Assembly (NCBI RefSeq): GCF_039679125.1
Contig: NZ_CP155551.1
Span: 62,001 to 126,000 of the forward strand
DNA from: Blastococcus sp. HT6-4
Lineage (GTDB): Bacteria; Actinomycetota; Actinomycetes; Mycobacteriales; Geodermatophilaceae
Direction: 5' to 3'
DNA: 64,000 bases
Below are positions 26,775-35,500 of this stretch, one piece after another. Under the pieces are notes generated by a model. It was not told where the DNA came from and did not search any database. It worked only from the letters and a program-made list of their open reading frames with translations. Every line of letters starts with the position of its first letter. The stretch's first letter is position 1. Made by a program: the position numbers and the translations under genes.

Positions 26775-27539
26775 TCAGCCGCCCACGAAGACCGGTGACC
26801 AGTTCCCGGTGACCACGCTGAGCGTGACGGCGACCGCGCAGACCGCCGCCGTGGCGAGGACGAACCAGGTGTCGCGGGGGTGCAGCCGCGATCCGCGGGC
26901 GTTGGTGCGCACGATGCCGGAGTCGAAACCGCGAGCGTCCATCGCGGTCGCCAGCCGGGAGCCGCGGCGCACCGCACCGACGAGCAGGGTGAACCCCACG
27001 CCGGCGAGCAGCCGGACCCGCGCGACGGGGCTCCGGCCGGCCTCCACCCCGCGGGTCCGCCGCGCCAGGCGGACCGACTCGAACTCGGCGACCAGCAGCG
27101 GCGCCAGGCGCAGGGCGGCGAGCGCGCCGTAGGCGAACCGGGTGGACACCCGCCAGTGGATGGTGAGCGCGTCGGCGAGCCGGACCGGATCGGTGGACGC
27201 GACGAGCAGCACGCCGGGCAGGGCCAGGCCGACCACCCGCAGCGCGAGCCCCACCCCGGTCACCGGATCGGCGTCCCCGGAGAGCAGCACGTTGACCACG
27301 CCGACGGAGGTGGCGCCCAGGATCAGCGGCCAGGTGCGGCGCCACAGGTCACGCGGGTCGGTGAGCCCGGCGGCGGGCAGCAGGCACAGCTCGGCGGTGA
27401 GCACGACCGCCGGGGTCACGACGTCGAGGCTCGTGAGCAGCACCAGCGTGACGATGCCGATCGCGGTCAGCTGCGCGACCGGGTTGATCCGGGACAGCGG
27501 CACGTCCCGCGCGGGGCCGAGGGCCAGCGGCGTCGTCAC
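26775..27539 (-). CDS. ykoC: ECF transporter transmembrane subunit EcfT (YkoC-like)
   Basis: The 254-residue membrane protein of the CbiQ/EcfT family has SRINPVAQL near the N-terminus, several hydrophobic segments, and the two coupling motifs with Ala-Arg-Gly type helices (TAMDARGFDSG near residue 215). EcfT couples ATPase movement to the substrate-binding S component. The GTG start overlaps the ATPase gene stop by GTGA. The order YkoE, YkoD, YkoC behind a TPP riboswitch marks it as part of a thiamine-precursor (HMP or thiamine) importer. Confidence 0.9.
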   Translation of the reverse strand: MTTPLALGPARDVPLSRINPVAQLTAIGIVTLVLLTSLDVVTPAVVLTAELCLLPAAGLTDPRDLWRRTWPLILGATSVGVVNVLLSGDADPVTGVGLALRVVGLALPGVLLVASTDPVRLADALTIHWRVSTRFAYGALAALRLAPLLVAEFESVRLARRTRGVEAGRSPVARVRLLAGVGFTLLVGAVRRGSRLATAMDARGFDSGIVRTNARGSRLHPRDTWFVLATAAVCAVAVTLSVVTGNWSPVFVGG

Positions 27540-28999
27540 AGCTCGAGCACCTCGTCGGCCAGCACCTCGACGAGGTCGGCGTCGTGGGTGACGGCGGCGA
27601 CCGCGCACCCGCGGGCGCGCTGCTCGGCCAGCAGGGTGACGACCTCCCGCCAGGTGGCGGCGTCCTGCCCGAAGGTCGGCTCGTCGAGCACGAGCACCCG
27701 GGGCGAGGTGGCCAGCACGGTCGCCACCGACAGCCGGCGCTGCTGGCCGCCGGAGAGGGTGTAGGGGTTGGCGTCGGCGAAGGGGGTCAGCCCCAGCCGC
27801 TCCAGCAGCTCCTCCGCCGTCGCCCGGGCGGCGGCCGCGCCGGTGCCCGAGCGCAGCGGCCCGAGGGCCAGCTCGTCGCGCAGCCGGCCGGTGAGGAACT
27901 GCTGCTCGGGGTGCTGGAACACCGTGCCGATGCGGGTGACCAGCTCGCCGGCGCGCCAGCGGGCCGGGGCCCGGCTCCCGCCGCGCACGCCCGCGGCGAG
28001 CTCCGCCCCGGCCTCGACCCGGCCGGTGCCCGGTTCCCGCAACCCGGCGAGGAGCAGGGCCAGCGTGGACTTCCCCCGCCCGTTGGCCCCGGTGACGGCC
28101 AGTGCGGTGCCGCCGCGGAGGGTGGCGTCGGTGGGGCGCAGCGCCGGGTGCGCCGCCCCGCGGTAGGTGAACCCGGCGGCCTCCGCGGTGAGGAGGACCG
28201 GTCCGTCCGTCGCGGCGGGCAGGCGCAGCCCCTCGGCGCGCCGCGGCGGGCGCCACGTGGGTGGGTGCTCGACGAGCCCGCCCGGCACCACCTCCATCAC
28301 GCGGTCGACCAGCGGCAGCCAGGGGCCGGCGTCGTGGTCGACGACGACGACGGTGGCCCGGCGGTCGGCGGTGGCCCGCGCCACGGCGGTGCGGACCAGC
28401 TCGGCGCCCGGCGGGTCGAGCTGGGCGGTCGGCTCGTCGAGCAGCAGGAGCCCGGGGCGGCGGGCCAGCGCACCGGCGAGGACGAGCCGCTGCTTCTCCC
28501 CGCCGGAGAGCGCATGGGTGGGCCGGTCCCGGCCGTGGCCGAACCCCACCGCCGCCAGCACCTCGTCGACCCGTGGCCAGATCCGGTCGGCGGGCAGGCC
28601 GGCGTTCTCCAGCCCGAACGCGACGTCGTCACCGGCCCGGGTCATGACGAGCTGGCTGTCGGGGTCCTGCGCGAGCATCCCCAGCCGCCCGCGCGCGTCC
28701 GGCGGTGCGACGCCGGCGACGGTCAGCTCCCCGACGAGCTCGGCGGCCTCCGGGTCGAGGATGCCCGCCAGCGCCCACAGCAGCGTGGACTTCCCCGCCC
28801 CGGAGGCGCCGGTGAGCAGCACCCGCTCACCGGGCTCGATGGTCAGGTCGACGCCGGTCAGCGCCCAGGCCCGCCGCGAGGCGTGCCGGACGCCCAGGCC
28901 GCGGGCCACCACCCGGGCGGGCCGTGCCTCCTCGGACGGTCGCCCGCTGCCCACCACGGTGGGCAGCGGGCGAGCGTCCGGCGAACGTCTGCCGAGCAC
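27536..28999 (-). CDS. ykoD: ECF transporter double ATPase (YkoD-like)
   Basis: The 487-residue protein fuses two ABC ATPase domains. The first (about 18-235) has Walker A GASGAGKSTL, signature ALSGGEKQRL and Walker B LLLLDEPTAQLD. The second (about 265-485) has Walker A GANGRGKSTL, signature TLSGGQQRRLS and Walker B VLVLDEPTFGQD. A fused ATPase pair rather than separate EcfA1/EcfA2 is typical of the YkoEDC type. The start is GTG 12 bases downstream of the YkoE stop; it overlaps EcfT by 4 bases. Confidence 0.93.
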   Translation of the reverse strand: MLGRRSPDARPLPTVVGSGRPSEEARPARVVARGLGVRHASRRAWALTGVDLTIEPGERVLLTGASGAGKSTLLWALAGILDPEAAELVGELTVAGVAPPDARGRLGMLAQDPDSQLVMTRAGDDVAFGLENAGLPADRIWPRVDEVLAAVGFGHGRDRPTHALSGGEKQRLVLAGALARRPGLLLLDEPTAQLDPPGAELVRTAVARATADRRATVVVVDHDAGPWLPLVDRVMEVVPGGLVEHPPTWRPPRRAEGLRLPAATDGPVLLTAEAAGFTYRGAAHPALRPTDATLRGGTALAVTGANGRGKSTLALLLAGLREPGTGRVEAGAELAAGVRGGSRAPARWRAGELVTRIGTVFQHPEQQFLTGRLRDELALGPLRSGTGAAAARATAEELLERLGLTPFADANPYTLSGGQQRRLSVATVLATSPRVLVLDEPTFGQDAATWREVVTLLAEQRARGCAVAAVTHDADLVEVLADEVLEL

Positions 29000-29011
29000 G
29001 ACGCCCGCGCG

Positions 29012-29635
29012 TCAGACGCGCTGGCGGCCCGCGGCGAAGGAGCTCAGCGCCCCCGTCCGGGCCAGCGCGCGGACCAGCAGCAGGCCGACCACACCGGCGA
29101 GCAGCACGCTGGAGAGCACGGTGAACACGGCGTAGGCCACGTTCAGCCAGAACGCGACGTCCGGGTAGTAGAGCGTGATGTCGAGGATCGACGTCGACAG
29201 CCCGGCGGTGACGCCGGCCAGGATGGCGGTGCCCCAGCCGAAGCTGCGGTAGCGGGTGAGCAGGAAGCCGAGCTCGGCACCGAGGCCCTGCACGAAGCCG
29301 TAGACGATGATGATCATGCCGTAGGGGGACCCGAGCAGCAGGCTGACCGCGGCCGCGAGGGTGGAGGCGAACACCGCCGCGCCCGGCTTGCGGACCAGCA
29401 GCCCGGCGACGACGCCGGGCATCAGGTAGACGCCGTTGCGCAGCCCCTTGATCGGCGGGAAGAAGTCCAGCGGGGTCGAGGTGGCCTCGCCGACGAGGTT
29501 CCACGCCCAGAAGACGACGCCGAAGGCGACGCCCAGGACGGCGGCGACGACGATGTCGACGGTGCGCCAGCGGACGCCACCGGGGTTGCGCTCGGCGGTG
29601 TCGGCGGACGACGGACGGACGGCCGGTTCGGCCAT
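29012..29635 (-). CDS. ykoE: ECF transporter substrate-binding component YkoE (thiamine precursor)
   Basis: The 207-residue membrane protein has five to six hydrophobic segments and the YkoE-family pattern VLGVAFGVVFWAWN, FPPIKGLRNGVYLMPGVVAGLL, and PYGMIIIVYGFVQGLGAELGF. It is the S component that captures HMP or thiamine for the EcfT/ATPase module encoded just downstream. The ATG at 29635 has a GGAGG ribosome binding site 6 bases upstream, placed right after the riboswitch. A longer frame to 29665 would start within the riboswitch and is rejected. Confidence 0.93.
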   Translation of the reverse strand: MAEPAVRPSSADTAERNPGGVRWRTVDIVVAAVLGVAFGVVFWAWNLVGEATSTPLDFFPPIKGLRNGVYLMPGVVAGLLVRKPGAAVFASTLAAAVSLLLGSPYGMIIIVYGFVQGLGAELGFLLTRYRSFGWGTAILAGVTAGLSTSILDITLYYPDVAFWLNVAYAVFTVLSSVLLAGVVGLLLVRALARTGALSSFAAGRQRV

Positions 29636-29988
29636 GGTGTTCCTCCAGACTCCCTGCGCCGGCATGACCCGGATCAGGTTCGAGGGTCTGCGGTGTCCCG
29701 CACTCTCAGCGCCGAAGCGCTCCCCTGCTGTGAATGTGTGTTCAGTTGTGCCGCCGACCCTAGATGCAGGGCCCGGGGTAGGAGCGACCGGGCTTCGCCG
29801 GCTTCTCGATCACTCGTCCGGCAGCGCGCCGAGGCACCCGGTGGCCGCCGCCGGGAATGCGGCCGAGCTTCTGACGGGTATCGGCTGACATGGTCCTCAG
29901 ATCGCTCGCACCGCAGAGAGGGGCACCTCGTCCGCCATTCTCTCCGCAGGCGACTGGACGGCAGTCCGTTGCGTCATGGGGAGATGGC
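29636..29988. other. Intergenic region holding a TPP riboswitch; remainder without a clear gene
   Basis: The left third is the riboswitch. The remaining 250 bases have somewhat lower GC than neighbours and hold no convincing gene. They should contain the promoter of the ykoEDC-like operon (minus strand) and that of the small gene at 29989 (plus strand). Confidence 0.5.
29648..29730 (-). promoter_or_regulatory. TPP riboswitch (THI element) controlling the ykoEDC-like operon
   Basis: On the minus strand the element reads GGGGAGCGC, GGCGCTGAGAGTGCGG, then CGAACCTGATCCGGGTCATG and CCGGCGCAGGGAG, the standard TPP aptamer. The ykoE ribosome binding site lies a few bases beyond its 3' end. Thus uptake is under the same metabolite as the biosynthetic operon 4 kb away. 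Confidence 0.95.
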
Positions 29989-30276
29989 ATGTTCGGCCGA
30001 CACGAGAACGTGAGCACCCTGACGGCTGAGCTCGCGGAAGTCGATGCACAGATCTCCGCCCATCCTCTGGCATCACGCCGCATTCGCGCCGCCCAGGCGG
30101 AAGTGGCCAGTTCTGAGTCCAGGGATGCGGCTGAGATCGACGGGGAGCTCGCGGCCGACGGGCTGCCGAGCGTCGAGGAGCTCGGCAGGGCTCACGTGTC
30201 CGGCACGTGGAGCTGGTGGAAGCTCCACCGGAGGAAGAGGAGGCACGAGAAGAGGATCGAACGCGCCGCTCGGTGA
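29989..30276 (+). CDS. Small charged protein, unknown function
   Basis: The 95-residue reading frame from ATG 29989 encodes a helical, charged protein (LTAELAEVDAQISAHPLASRR, later KLHRRKRRHEKR). It has few features beyond an acidic first half and a very basic C-terminus. The GGGGAGATGGC before the ATG may act as a ribosome binding site. Third-position GC is lower than in the surrounding genes. I do not recognise a family; a longer start at 29890 is also possible. Confidence 0.4.
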   Translation: MFGRHENVSTLTAELAEVDAQISAHPLASRRIRAAQAEVASSESRDAAEIDGELAADGLPSVEELGRAHVSGTWSWWKLHRRKRRHEKRIERAAR

Positions 30277-30309
30277 GCGCACCGAGGTGTCGTGCGTGCG
30301 GGATCTGCT

Positions 30310-30352
30310 CGTCGTCGGGCCGCGGGGTCGGACAGTGAGGTGTCCGGACGAC
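30310..30352. terminator. Nested inverted repeat between convergent genes
   Basis: CGTCGTC (30310-30316) pairs with GACGACG (about 30347-30353). Inside it CGGACA pairs with TGTCCG (30329-30334 with 30341-30346). The site lies between the convergent small gene and mntH, so a terminator is plausible but there is no T-run. Confidence 0.3.
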
Positions 30353-30411
30353 GGCAGCTGGCACCGCTCCTCCACCCTCCGCGATGCCCTGGCGCACGGG
30401 GCAGGCGGCCC

Positions 30412-31701
30412 TCAGCCGAGGAGGCCGAGGAGCAGGTGGGCGTTCAGGCCGATGATCAGCGCCGCGACCACGGCGCCGGCGACCGTGGTGACCCGGCGGT
30501 TCACCCAGCCGGCCATGAGGTCGCGGCGGCTGGTCAGCCAGAGCAGCGGGACGAGCGCGAACGGGATGCCGAAGGAGAGCACCACCTGCGACCAGACCAG
30601 GGCGGTCGTCGGGTCGCCGCCGAGCACCAGGACGGCCAGCGCGGGGGCGAGCGTGATCAGCCGTCGGGTGAGCACCGGGATGTGCCGCTTGAGGAAGCCG
30701 GCCATCACGACCTGCCCGGCGTGCGTGCCCACGGACGACGACGCGAACCCCGACGCCAGCAGCGCGATGGCGAAGGCGAGCGCGGCCCCGGTGCCGAGCT
30801 GGTCGCCGAGCCCGGCGTGCACGCCCTCGAGGGTGTCGGCGCCGCTGCCGCTGGTGAACAGCTGGGCGGCGATGACCAGCATCGCGGCGTTCACCAGCCC
30901 GGCGAGCCCCATGGCCAGGACGATGTCGAGGCGCTGGGCCCGCAGCAGCCGGCCCCGGCCCTCCCGGGTGCGGCCGGCGGTGACGGAGTCCCCGTAGCGA
31001 CCGGGGGTGAGCGCCGAGTGCACGTAGATGACGTGCGGCATGACCGTGGCCCCCAGGATGCCGGTGGCCAGCACGATGCTCTCGGACCCCTCGAAGGAGG
31101 GCACCATGCCCCCCGCGAGCCCGGCCGGGTCGACCCCGGAGCCGATCAGGGTGTACCCGAACCCGATCCCGATGACCAGCAGCAGGCCGGCGATGACCCG
31201 CTCGAACGGGCGGTACCCGCGGGACTGCGCCGCCAGCAGGATGAAGGCGACGACGGCGGTGATGACGCCGCCGATCGGCAGCGGCACCCCGAACAGCAGG
31301 TAGAGCGCCACCGCGCCACCGACGATCTCGGCCAGGTCGGTGGCGATGGCCACCGCCTCGGCCTGCAGCCACAGCCCCCGGGTGACCGGCCGGGGCAGGT
31401 TCTCGCGGCACAGCGTGGCCAGGTCGCGGCCGGTGGCCAGCCCGAGCTTCGCCGTCAGCGCCTGGATGAGCATCGCCATGAGGTTGGCCGCGACGATCAC
31501 CCACAGCAGCGTGTAGCCGAAGGCGGCGCCACCGGAGAAGTTCGTGGCGAAGTTCCCGGGGTCCACGTACGCGACGGCGGCGACGAAGGCCGGGCCCAGC
31601 ATCGACCACAGCCGACGGCGGCCCGGGGCGGGCGGTGCCGGGCGGGTGGCCGGGCCCAGCGTCGTCGGCAGGACGGCGGCCTCGGTCTTCGACAGGTACA
31701 C
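30412..31701 (-). CDS. mntH: Nramp family Mn(II)/divalent metal transporter MntH
   Basis: The 429-residue membrane protein has about 11 hydrophobic segments and the Nramp metal-site motifs: AYVDPGNFATN in the first segment (Asp and Asn ligands) and TVMPHVIYVHS in the sixth (Met ligand). These residues select Mn(II)/Fe(II) and import is proton-driven. The GTG start is preceded by a leader of about 110 bases that begins at a DtxR-type palindrome (31814-31832), so control by an MntR/IdeR-like repressor is likely. The gene follows a Mut7-C gene on the same strand. Confidence 0.94.
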   Translation of the reverse strand: MYLSKTEAAVLPTTLGPATRPAPPAPGRRRLWSMLGPAFVAAVAYVDPGNFATNFSGGAAFGYTLLWVIVAANLMAMLIQALTAKLGLATGRDLATLCRENLPRPVTRGLWLQAEAVAIATDLAEIVGGAVALYLLFGVPLPIGGVITAVVAFILLAAQSRGYRPFERVIAGLLLVIGIGFGYTLIGSGVDPAGLAGGMVPSFEGSESIVLATGILGATVMPHVIYVHSALTPGRYGDSVTAGRTREGRGRLLRAQRLDIVLAMGLAGLVNAAMLVIAAQLFTSGSGADTLEGVHAGLGDQLGTGAALAFAIALLASGFASSSVGTHAGQVVMAGFLKRHIPVLTRRLITLAPALAVLVLGGDPTTALVWSQVVLSFGIPFALVPLLWLTSRRDLMAGWVNRRVTTVAGAVVAALIIGLNAHLLLGLLG

Positions 31702-31813
31702 GGCGGCCTCGCAAGGAGTGGGTCGGGCAGGTGGCGTCGCCCGGGGTGGGCGGTCGCTGCTGTCCTGCCCGGCGGTGGTGTCACGCCGGGGCCGACCCGT
31801 GGCCCCCGGGGGC

Positions 31814-31832
31814 CAAGGTCAGCCTGACCTTC
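31814..31832. promoter_or_regulatory. DtxR/MntR-type operator upstream of mntH
   Basis: The 17-base core at 31815-31831 is a perfect palindrome, AAGGTCAG-C-CTGACCTT. It matches the iron-box core AGGTnAGnCTnACCT of DtxR/IdeR-family repressors. It lies about 113 bp upstream of the mntH start and overlaps the stop codon of the upstream Mut7-C gene. Confidence 0.75.
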
Positions 31833-32544
31833 CCCGCGCGGTCCGGACCAGCTCGTCGATGCGTCCGGCGTGCGCGCCCCGCCAGTACACGTGCCCGCAG
31901 GCCGTGCACCGCGCGAACTCGTCGTAGCTGCGGCGGGTCCCCGGCTCCAGCAGGGCGGCGACCTCGGCCTTGGGCACCGGCTCGACGACACCGCCGCAGG
32001 CGGTGCAGCGGGTCAGCGGGGCGAGCGGCGGCGCGAACCGGTCGAGGACGTCGGAGAGCTGGGCAGCGGCTCCCGCCCCGCGGACCAGCGCCCCGTGCGT
32101 CACGGCCGCGCGCATGAGCAGCCCGCGGTCCTGGGTGAGCAGCACCCGCTCCTCCGCGCCGGCCCGGGCGACGAGGTCGGCGTCGTCGGCCCGGTTCGAC
32201 CAGGTCGCGTCGAGCCCCAGCAGCCGGAGCCGGCGGGCCAGCGTGCCGAGGCCGACGTCCAGCAGGTACCCGCCGGGTGGGGTGACCTGCGGCCGGGGGG
32301 GCTCGCCGATCACGACCGAGCTCCCCGGGCCGGCACGTGCGCTCGGGGGCGCCGGCTCCCCGTCCAGCCACAGGGTGCCGACCTCCGTCGGCGGCACGCC
32401 CGCCGCCCGCACGAGGTGACCCAGGGTCGCGTCGGGGTCGAACCGCAGCCGCCGGGCACCGCCGGCCCGGTCCCGCGCCGGCAGCAGGAAACGCAGCGCC
32501 GGCGGGACGACGACGGTGACGTCCCCGGCGGTGTGCCCGGTCAT
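31819..32544 (-). CDS. Mut7-C RNase-domain protein with N-terminal ubiquitin-like (Mut7-C ub) domain
   Basis: The 241-residue protein has an N-terminal beta-grasp-like domain (about 8-85). The Mut7-C domain follows: YLLDVGLGTLARRLRLLGLD with an acidic residue, LLTQDRGLL, and two Cys pairs (CTACGG and CTACGH, each CxxC) forming a zinc ribbon. The Mut7-C domain is a PIN-like fold predicted to be an RNase. It overlaps the DtxR-type site of mntH at its 3' end. The RNA target is unknown. Confidence 0.88.
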   Translation of the reverse strand: MTGHTAGDVTVVVPPALRFLLPARDRAGGARRLRFDPDATLGHLVRAAGVPPTEVGTLWLDGEPAPPSARAGPGSSVVIGEPPRPQVTPPGGYLLDVGLGTLARRLRLLGLDATWSNRADDADLVARAGAEERVLLTQDRGLLMRAAVTHGALVRGAGAAAQLSDVLDRFAPPLAPLTRCTACGGVVEPVPKAEVAALLEPGTRRSYDEFARCTACGHVYWRGAHAGRIDELVRTARGRSG

Positions 32545-32661
32545 CCCAGGGCCCTACCCGACGGGTCCGCGGGGCGACACGTGCGCGTCCCGGCAGGAGT
32601 GGGCGGCGCCCGTCCTGGGCACGGATGCACCACCCGCCGTCCCCCGTTCCGTGGAGGTCCC

Positions 32662-33465
32662 GTGTCCGAGACGACCGTCCGTCCCCTCGCGCTCGTCACC
32701 GGTGCCTCGAGCGGCATCGGCCTCGAGCTCGCCGTGCAGTTCGCCGAGCACGGCTTCGACCTGATCGTCGCCGCGGAGGACGCGGAGCTGGAGGGCGCGG
32801 CCCGGCGGCTGCGCGAGCTGGGCGCCGCCGTCTCGCCGGTGCGGGCCGACCTGACCCGTCGCGAGGACGTCGAGAAGCTGGTCGCGGCCGTCCGCGGCGC
32901 GGGCCGGCCGCTGGACGCCGCGGCGCTGAACGCCGGGGTCGGGGTCGGGGGGCGCTTCGTCGAGACCGACCTGGAGGCGGAGCTGGGCCTGGTGACGCTC
33001 AACTGCGCCGCGACGGTGCACCTGGCCAAGCGGATCGCCCAGGACATGGTGGCCCGCGACGAGGGCCGCATCCTGTTCACCTCGTCGGTCGCGAGCCAGG
33101 CCCCGCAGCCCTTCCAGGCGGTCTACGGCGCCTCCAAGGCGTTCGTCCAATCGTTCGCCCTGGCGCTGCGCGAGGAACTCGCCGGCACGGCGGTCACGAT
33201 CACGACCCTGCTCCCCGGCCCCACCGACACGGAGTTCTTCGACCGCGCCGACCTCACCGACACCCGGCTGGGTGCCAGCGACAAGAAGGACGACCCGGCG
33301 CAGGTCGCCGAGCAGGGCTTCGCAGGGCTGATGAAGGGCGAGGCGACGGTCTTCGCCGGCTCGCTGACCAGCAAGGCGATGGGCCGGATGTCCGCGCTGA
33401 CCCCGGACACCGCCGCCGCGAAGACCATGAAGCCGGTGGCCGCCCCGGGGTCGGCCGACACCTGA
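32662..33465 (+). CDS. Short-chain dehydrogenase/reductase (SDR)
   Basis: The 267-residue classical SDR has the NAD(P)-binding TGASSGIGLELA, a NAG motif (LNAGVGVGG), catalytic Ser in FTSSVAS and YxxxK as YGASK. A GGAGG ribosome binding site lies 5 bases before the GTG. Substrate cannot be told. It is divergent from the Mut7-C gene. Confidence 0.9.
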   Translation: MSETTVRPLALVTGASSGIGLELAVQFAEHGFDLIVAAEDAELEGAARRLRELGAAVSPVRADLTRREDVEKLVAAVRGAGRPLDAAALNAGVGVGGRFVETDLEAELGLVTLNCAATVHLAKRIAQDMVARDEGRILFTSSVASQAPQPFQAVYGASKAFVQSFALALREELAGTAVTITTLLPGPTDTEFFDRADLTDTRLGASDKKDDPAQVAEQGFAGLMKGEATVFAGSLTSKAMGRMSALTPDTAAAKTMKPVAAPGSADT

Positions 33466-33527
33466 CCCCTCGGGCACGACCGGCCGGGTGAGCCCGGGGG
33501 CGGCCGGCCGACGGCGCGGTGCCCTCC

Positions 33528-34214
33528 TCAGAGCGGGACGGCGAGCCCCTCGGGGGCCGGTCGCTCCAGCGCCTCGGCCAGCGCGGGCGGCATCGGCGCG
33601 AGGCCCCCGCCGGCGAGGACGACGTCGCGCGCGAAGGCGTGCCAGCGGTACGCACGGCGCACCATGCTGTGCCCGCCGGCGACGGTGAACCGCGCCACCC
33701 GCGCGCCGGCACGCTGGGCCCGGACCGCGTAGTCGGCCGACAGCTGCGCCGGCACCCAGCGGTCACCACGGCCGTGCAGGATCGCGACGGTGCGGCCCCG
33801 CAGGTGGCCGACCGGTTCCCCCGGTGGGGTCCAGGGCGCCAGGGCGCAGACGGCGGCCACCCCGTCGTGCCCGCCCGCGCGCAGCACCGCCCGGCCGCCC
33901 ATCGAGTGCCCGACGAGCACGACCGGCAGGCCGCCGTGCTCGGCGCGGATCCGGTCCAGCGCCCAGCGGACGTCGGCGTAGGCGTCGGCGGCCGCGCCGT
34001 TCCAGCCGGCCACGCGGTAGCGCAGCAGGCAGGTGGTCAGCCCCTGCGGCGCGCCGGCGGCGGACACGGCCTGCTCGATGGCGCGCATCCGCACCAGTGA
34101 CAGCGCCCGCTCCTTGGGCGGCTCCACGCTGGCCACGGTCCCGCCGTGGCAGAACAGCGCCACCGCCCGCGGGGTGACGCGAGCCGGCCGGCTCTCCAGG
34201 ACCGGCTCCGTCAC
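33528..34214 (-). CDS. Alpha/beta hydrolase
   Basis: The 228-residue protein has the nucleophile elbow GHSMGG, an oxyanion-type HGGTV near the N-terminus, a late Asp in HGRGDRWVP and a His in AGGHSMV, giving a complete catalytic triad. It resembles dienelactone-hydrolase-like or acyl esterase families; substrate unknown. The GTG start overlaps the stop of the 69-residue gene upstream (GTGA), so they are co-translated. Confidence 0.88.
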   Translation of the reverse strand: MTEPVLESRPARVTPRAVALFCHGGTVASVEPPKERALSLVRMRAIEQAVSAAGAPQGLTTCLLRYRVAGWNGAAADAYADVRWALDRIRAEHGGLPVVLVGHSMGGRAVLRAGGHDGVAAVCALAPWTPPGEPVGHLRGRTVAILHGRGDRWVPAQLSADYAVRAQRAGARVARFTVAGGHSMVRRAYRWHAFARDVVLAGGGLAPMPPALAEALERPAPEGLAVPL

Positions 34215-34420
34215 GCCCGGCGCCCCCGGCGGCCACCCCGCAGGCTCGTCCGCGCCCGGTCCCCGAGATCGCCGGCCTTGAGCAGGGCGTTGCTGACCGT
34301 CGACGGGCCGCGGCGCCGCTCCAGCGCGCGCCCGACGCGGCGCAGGACGCCGGTGCCGAGGGGGACCACGACGGTCAGGAGCAGCCACATGCGCAGCCGG
34401 CGGGTGAGGAAGAGCCACAT
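34211..34420 (-). CDS. Small basic membrane-associated protein, conserved hypothetical
   Basis: The 69-residue protein has one N-terminal membrane segment (RMWLLLTVVVPLGTGVL) after FLTRR, then a basic, Arg-rich tail. Small proteins of this kind are common in actinobacteria without known function. The start codon is immediately preceded by a 19-base perfect palindrome rather than a ribosome binding site. The stop overlaps the hydrolase start, which supports it being translated. Confidence 0.65.
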   Translation of the reverse strand: MWLFLTRRLRMWLLLTVVVPLGTGVLRRVGRALERRRGPSTVSNALLKAGDLGDRARTSLRGGRRGRRA

Positions 34421-34439
34421 GACGGGGCACTGCCCCGTC
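34421..34439. promoter_or_regulatory. Perfect 19-base palindrome abutting the start codon of the 69-residue gene
   Basis: GACGGGGCA-C-TGCCCCGTC occupies the 19 bases directly before the ATG of the minus-strand gene. It lies in the divergent region shared with the FUSC-like gene. It could be an operator or a translation-blocking hairpin. Confidence 0.5.
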
Positions 34440-34534
34440 TGCGCCCGCGGGAACCGCCGGGGGCGGCCGGTGTCGTGTCCGGGCGCTCGCACGGGGTGGG
34501 CCGGCGGAGCGGGCGTGGGGATCGGGCAGGGGTC

Positions 34535-35481
34535 GTGCGGAGCATCAGGACGACGCTGACCCGTGGGCTCGCCGGCGTCCGCGGGTCCGTCGAGGCGCAC
34601 GGCCTGTCCGCGGTCGGCCTGGGACTGGCGCTGGGGTACGTGGTCACGGCCACCGCCGGCCTGCACGTGTGGTCCCTCGGGCTGGTCCTCGTGGTGGCCG
34701 TGGTGCTGTCGAAGTGGCAGCGGCTCGGGGAGGAGGGCGTGCAGGTCCCGGTCGTGGCGCTGCTGGTCCTGCTGCTCGCCGAGGAGCCGCGGCTCTACGC
34801 GGGACAGCTGCTCGCGGAGGGCGTGATCGGCGGGCTGGTCGCCGCCGCGGTGAACATCGTGGTGATCCCGCCGCTGCAGGTGAGGGCCGCCGAGCGGGCG
34901 CTGGTCACCCTCCGGCACCGCCTGGGCGACCTGGTCGACGACATGTCGTCGGAGGTCGGTGGGGACTGGCCGCCGGAGGAGCAGCGGTGGATCGACCGGG
35001 CCCGGGAGCTCGACGGTCCGCTGCAGGACGCCCGGGAGGCGGTGCGCACCGGCGACGAGAGCACCCGCTTCAACCCGCGGGGGCGCCGGTTCGGGCACGT
35101 CCCGCCGAGCCAGCGGCAGACCTTCGAGAGCTGGAGAACATCACCCTCGCCGTCCGGGACCTCGCCACCTCGCTGTCGGAGGCCGCCGACCCCGGTGATC
35201 CCGTGCTGCACCTCAACGAGCTGTTCCGGCCCGCGCTGGCCCGGGCGCTCCGGTCGGTGGCCGAGGCCCTGACCTCCTACGGCACCCCGGAGACCTCGCG
35301 GGACACCGCCGCCGCCCGGCGCCCGGTCGAGGCGGCGGCCCGCGAGGTCGAGGAGCTGCGCCGGCTGCTGGCCGACTCGGAGGCGCCCGAGGTCCCCTCG
35401 CTGCTGGCCGAGGGCGCGGTCGTCACCGAGCTCGGCCGGCTGGTCGCCCACCTGCAGCGTGCTCCGCTGCACCACCACTAG
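34535..35481 (+). pseudogene. FUSC/aromatic-acid-exporter-like membrane protein, frameshifted
   Basis: The first frame encodes an N-terminal membrane domain of four hydrophobic segments (GLGLALGYVVTA to AAAVNIVVIPPL) and a helical cytoplasmic start typical of FUSC-like proteins, up to PPSQRQTFES near base 35131. The sensible protein then continues in another frame (LENITLAVRDLATSLSEAAD) to the stop at 35481. One missing base near 35131 explains the break. Without it the protein would be about 315 residues. It may be a true mutation or a sequencing error; the GTG at 35535 minus one kilobase, that is 34535, is the most likely start. Confidence 0.7.
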
Positions 35482-35500
35482 CTCATTCGTGCACCAGGGC

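Noticed and set aside
25507..27345. Minus-strand frame opposite both tenA genes
   Set aside because: The translation is Arg-rich low-complexity sequence, while the plus-strand frames match TenA with proper motifs.
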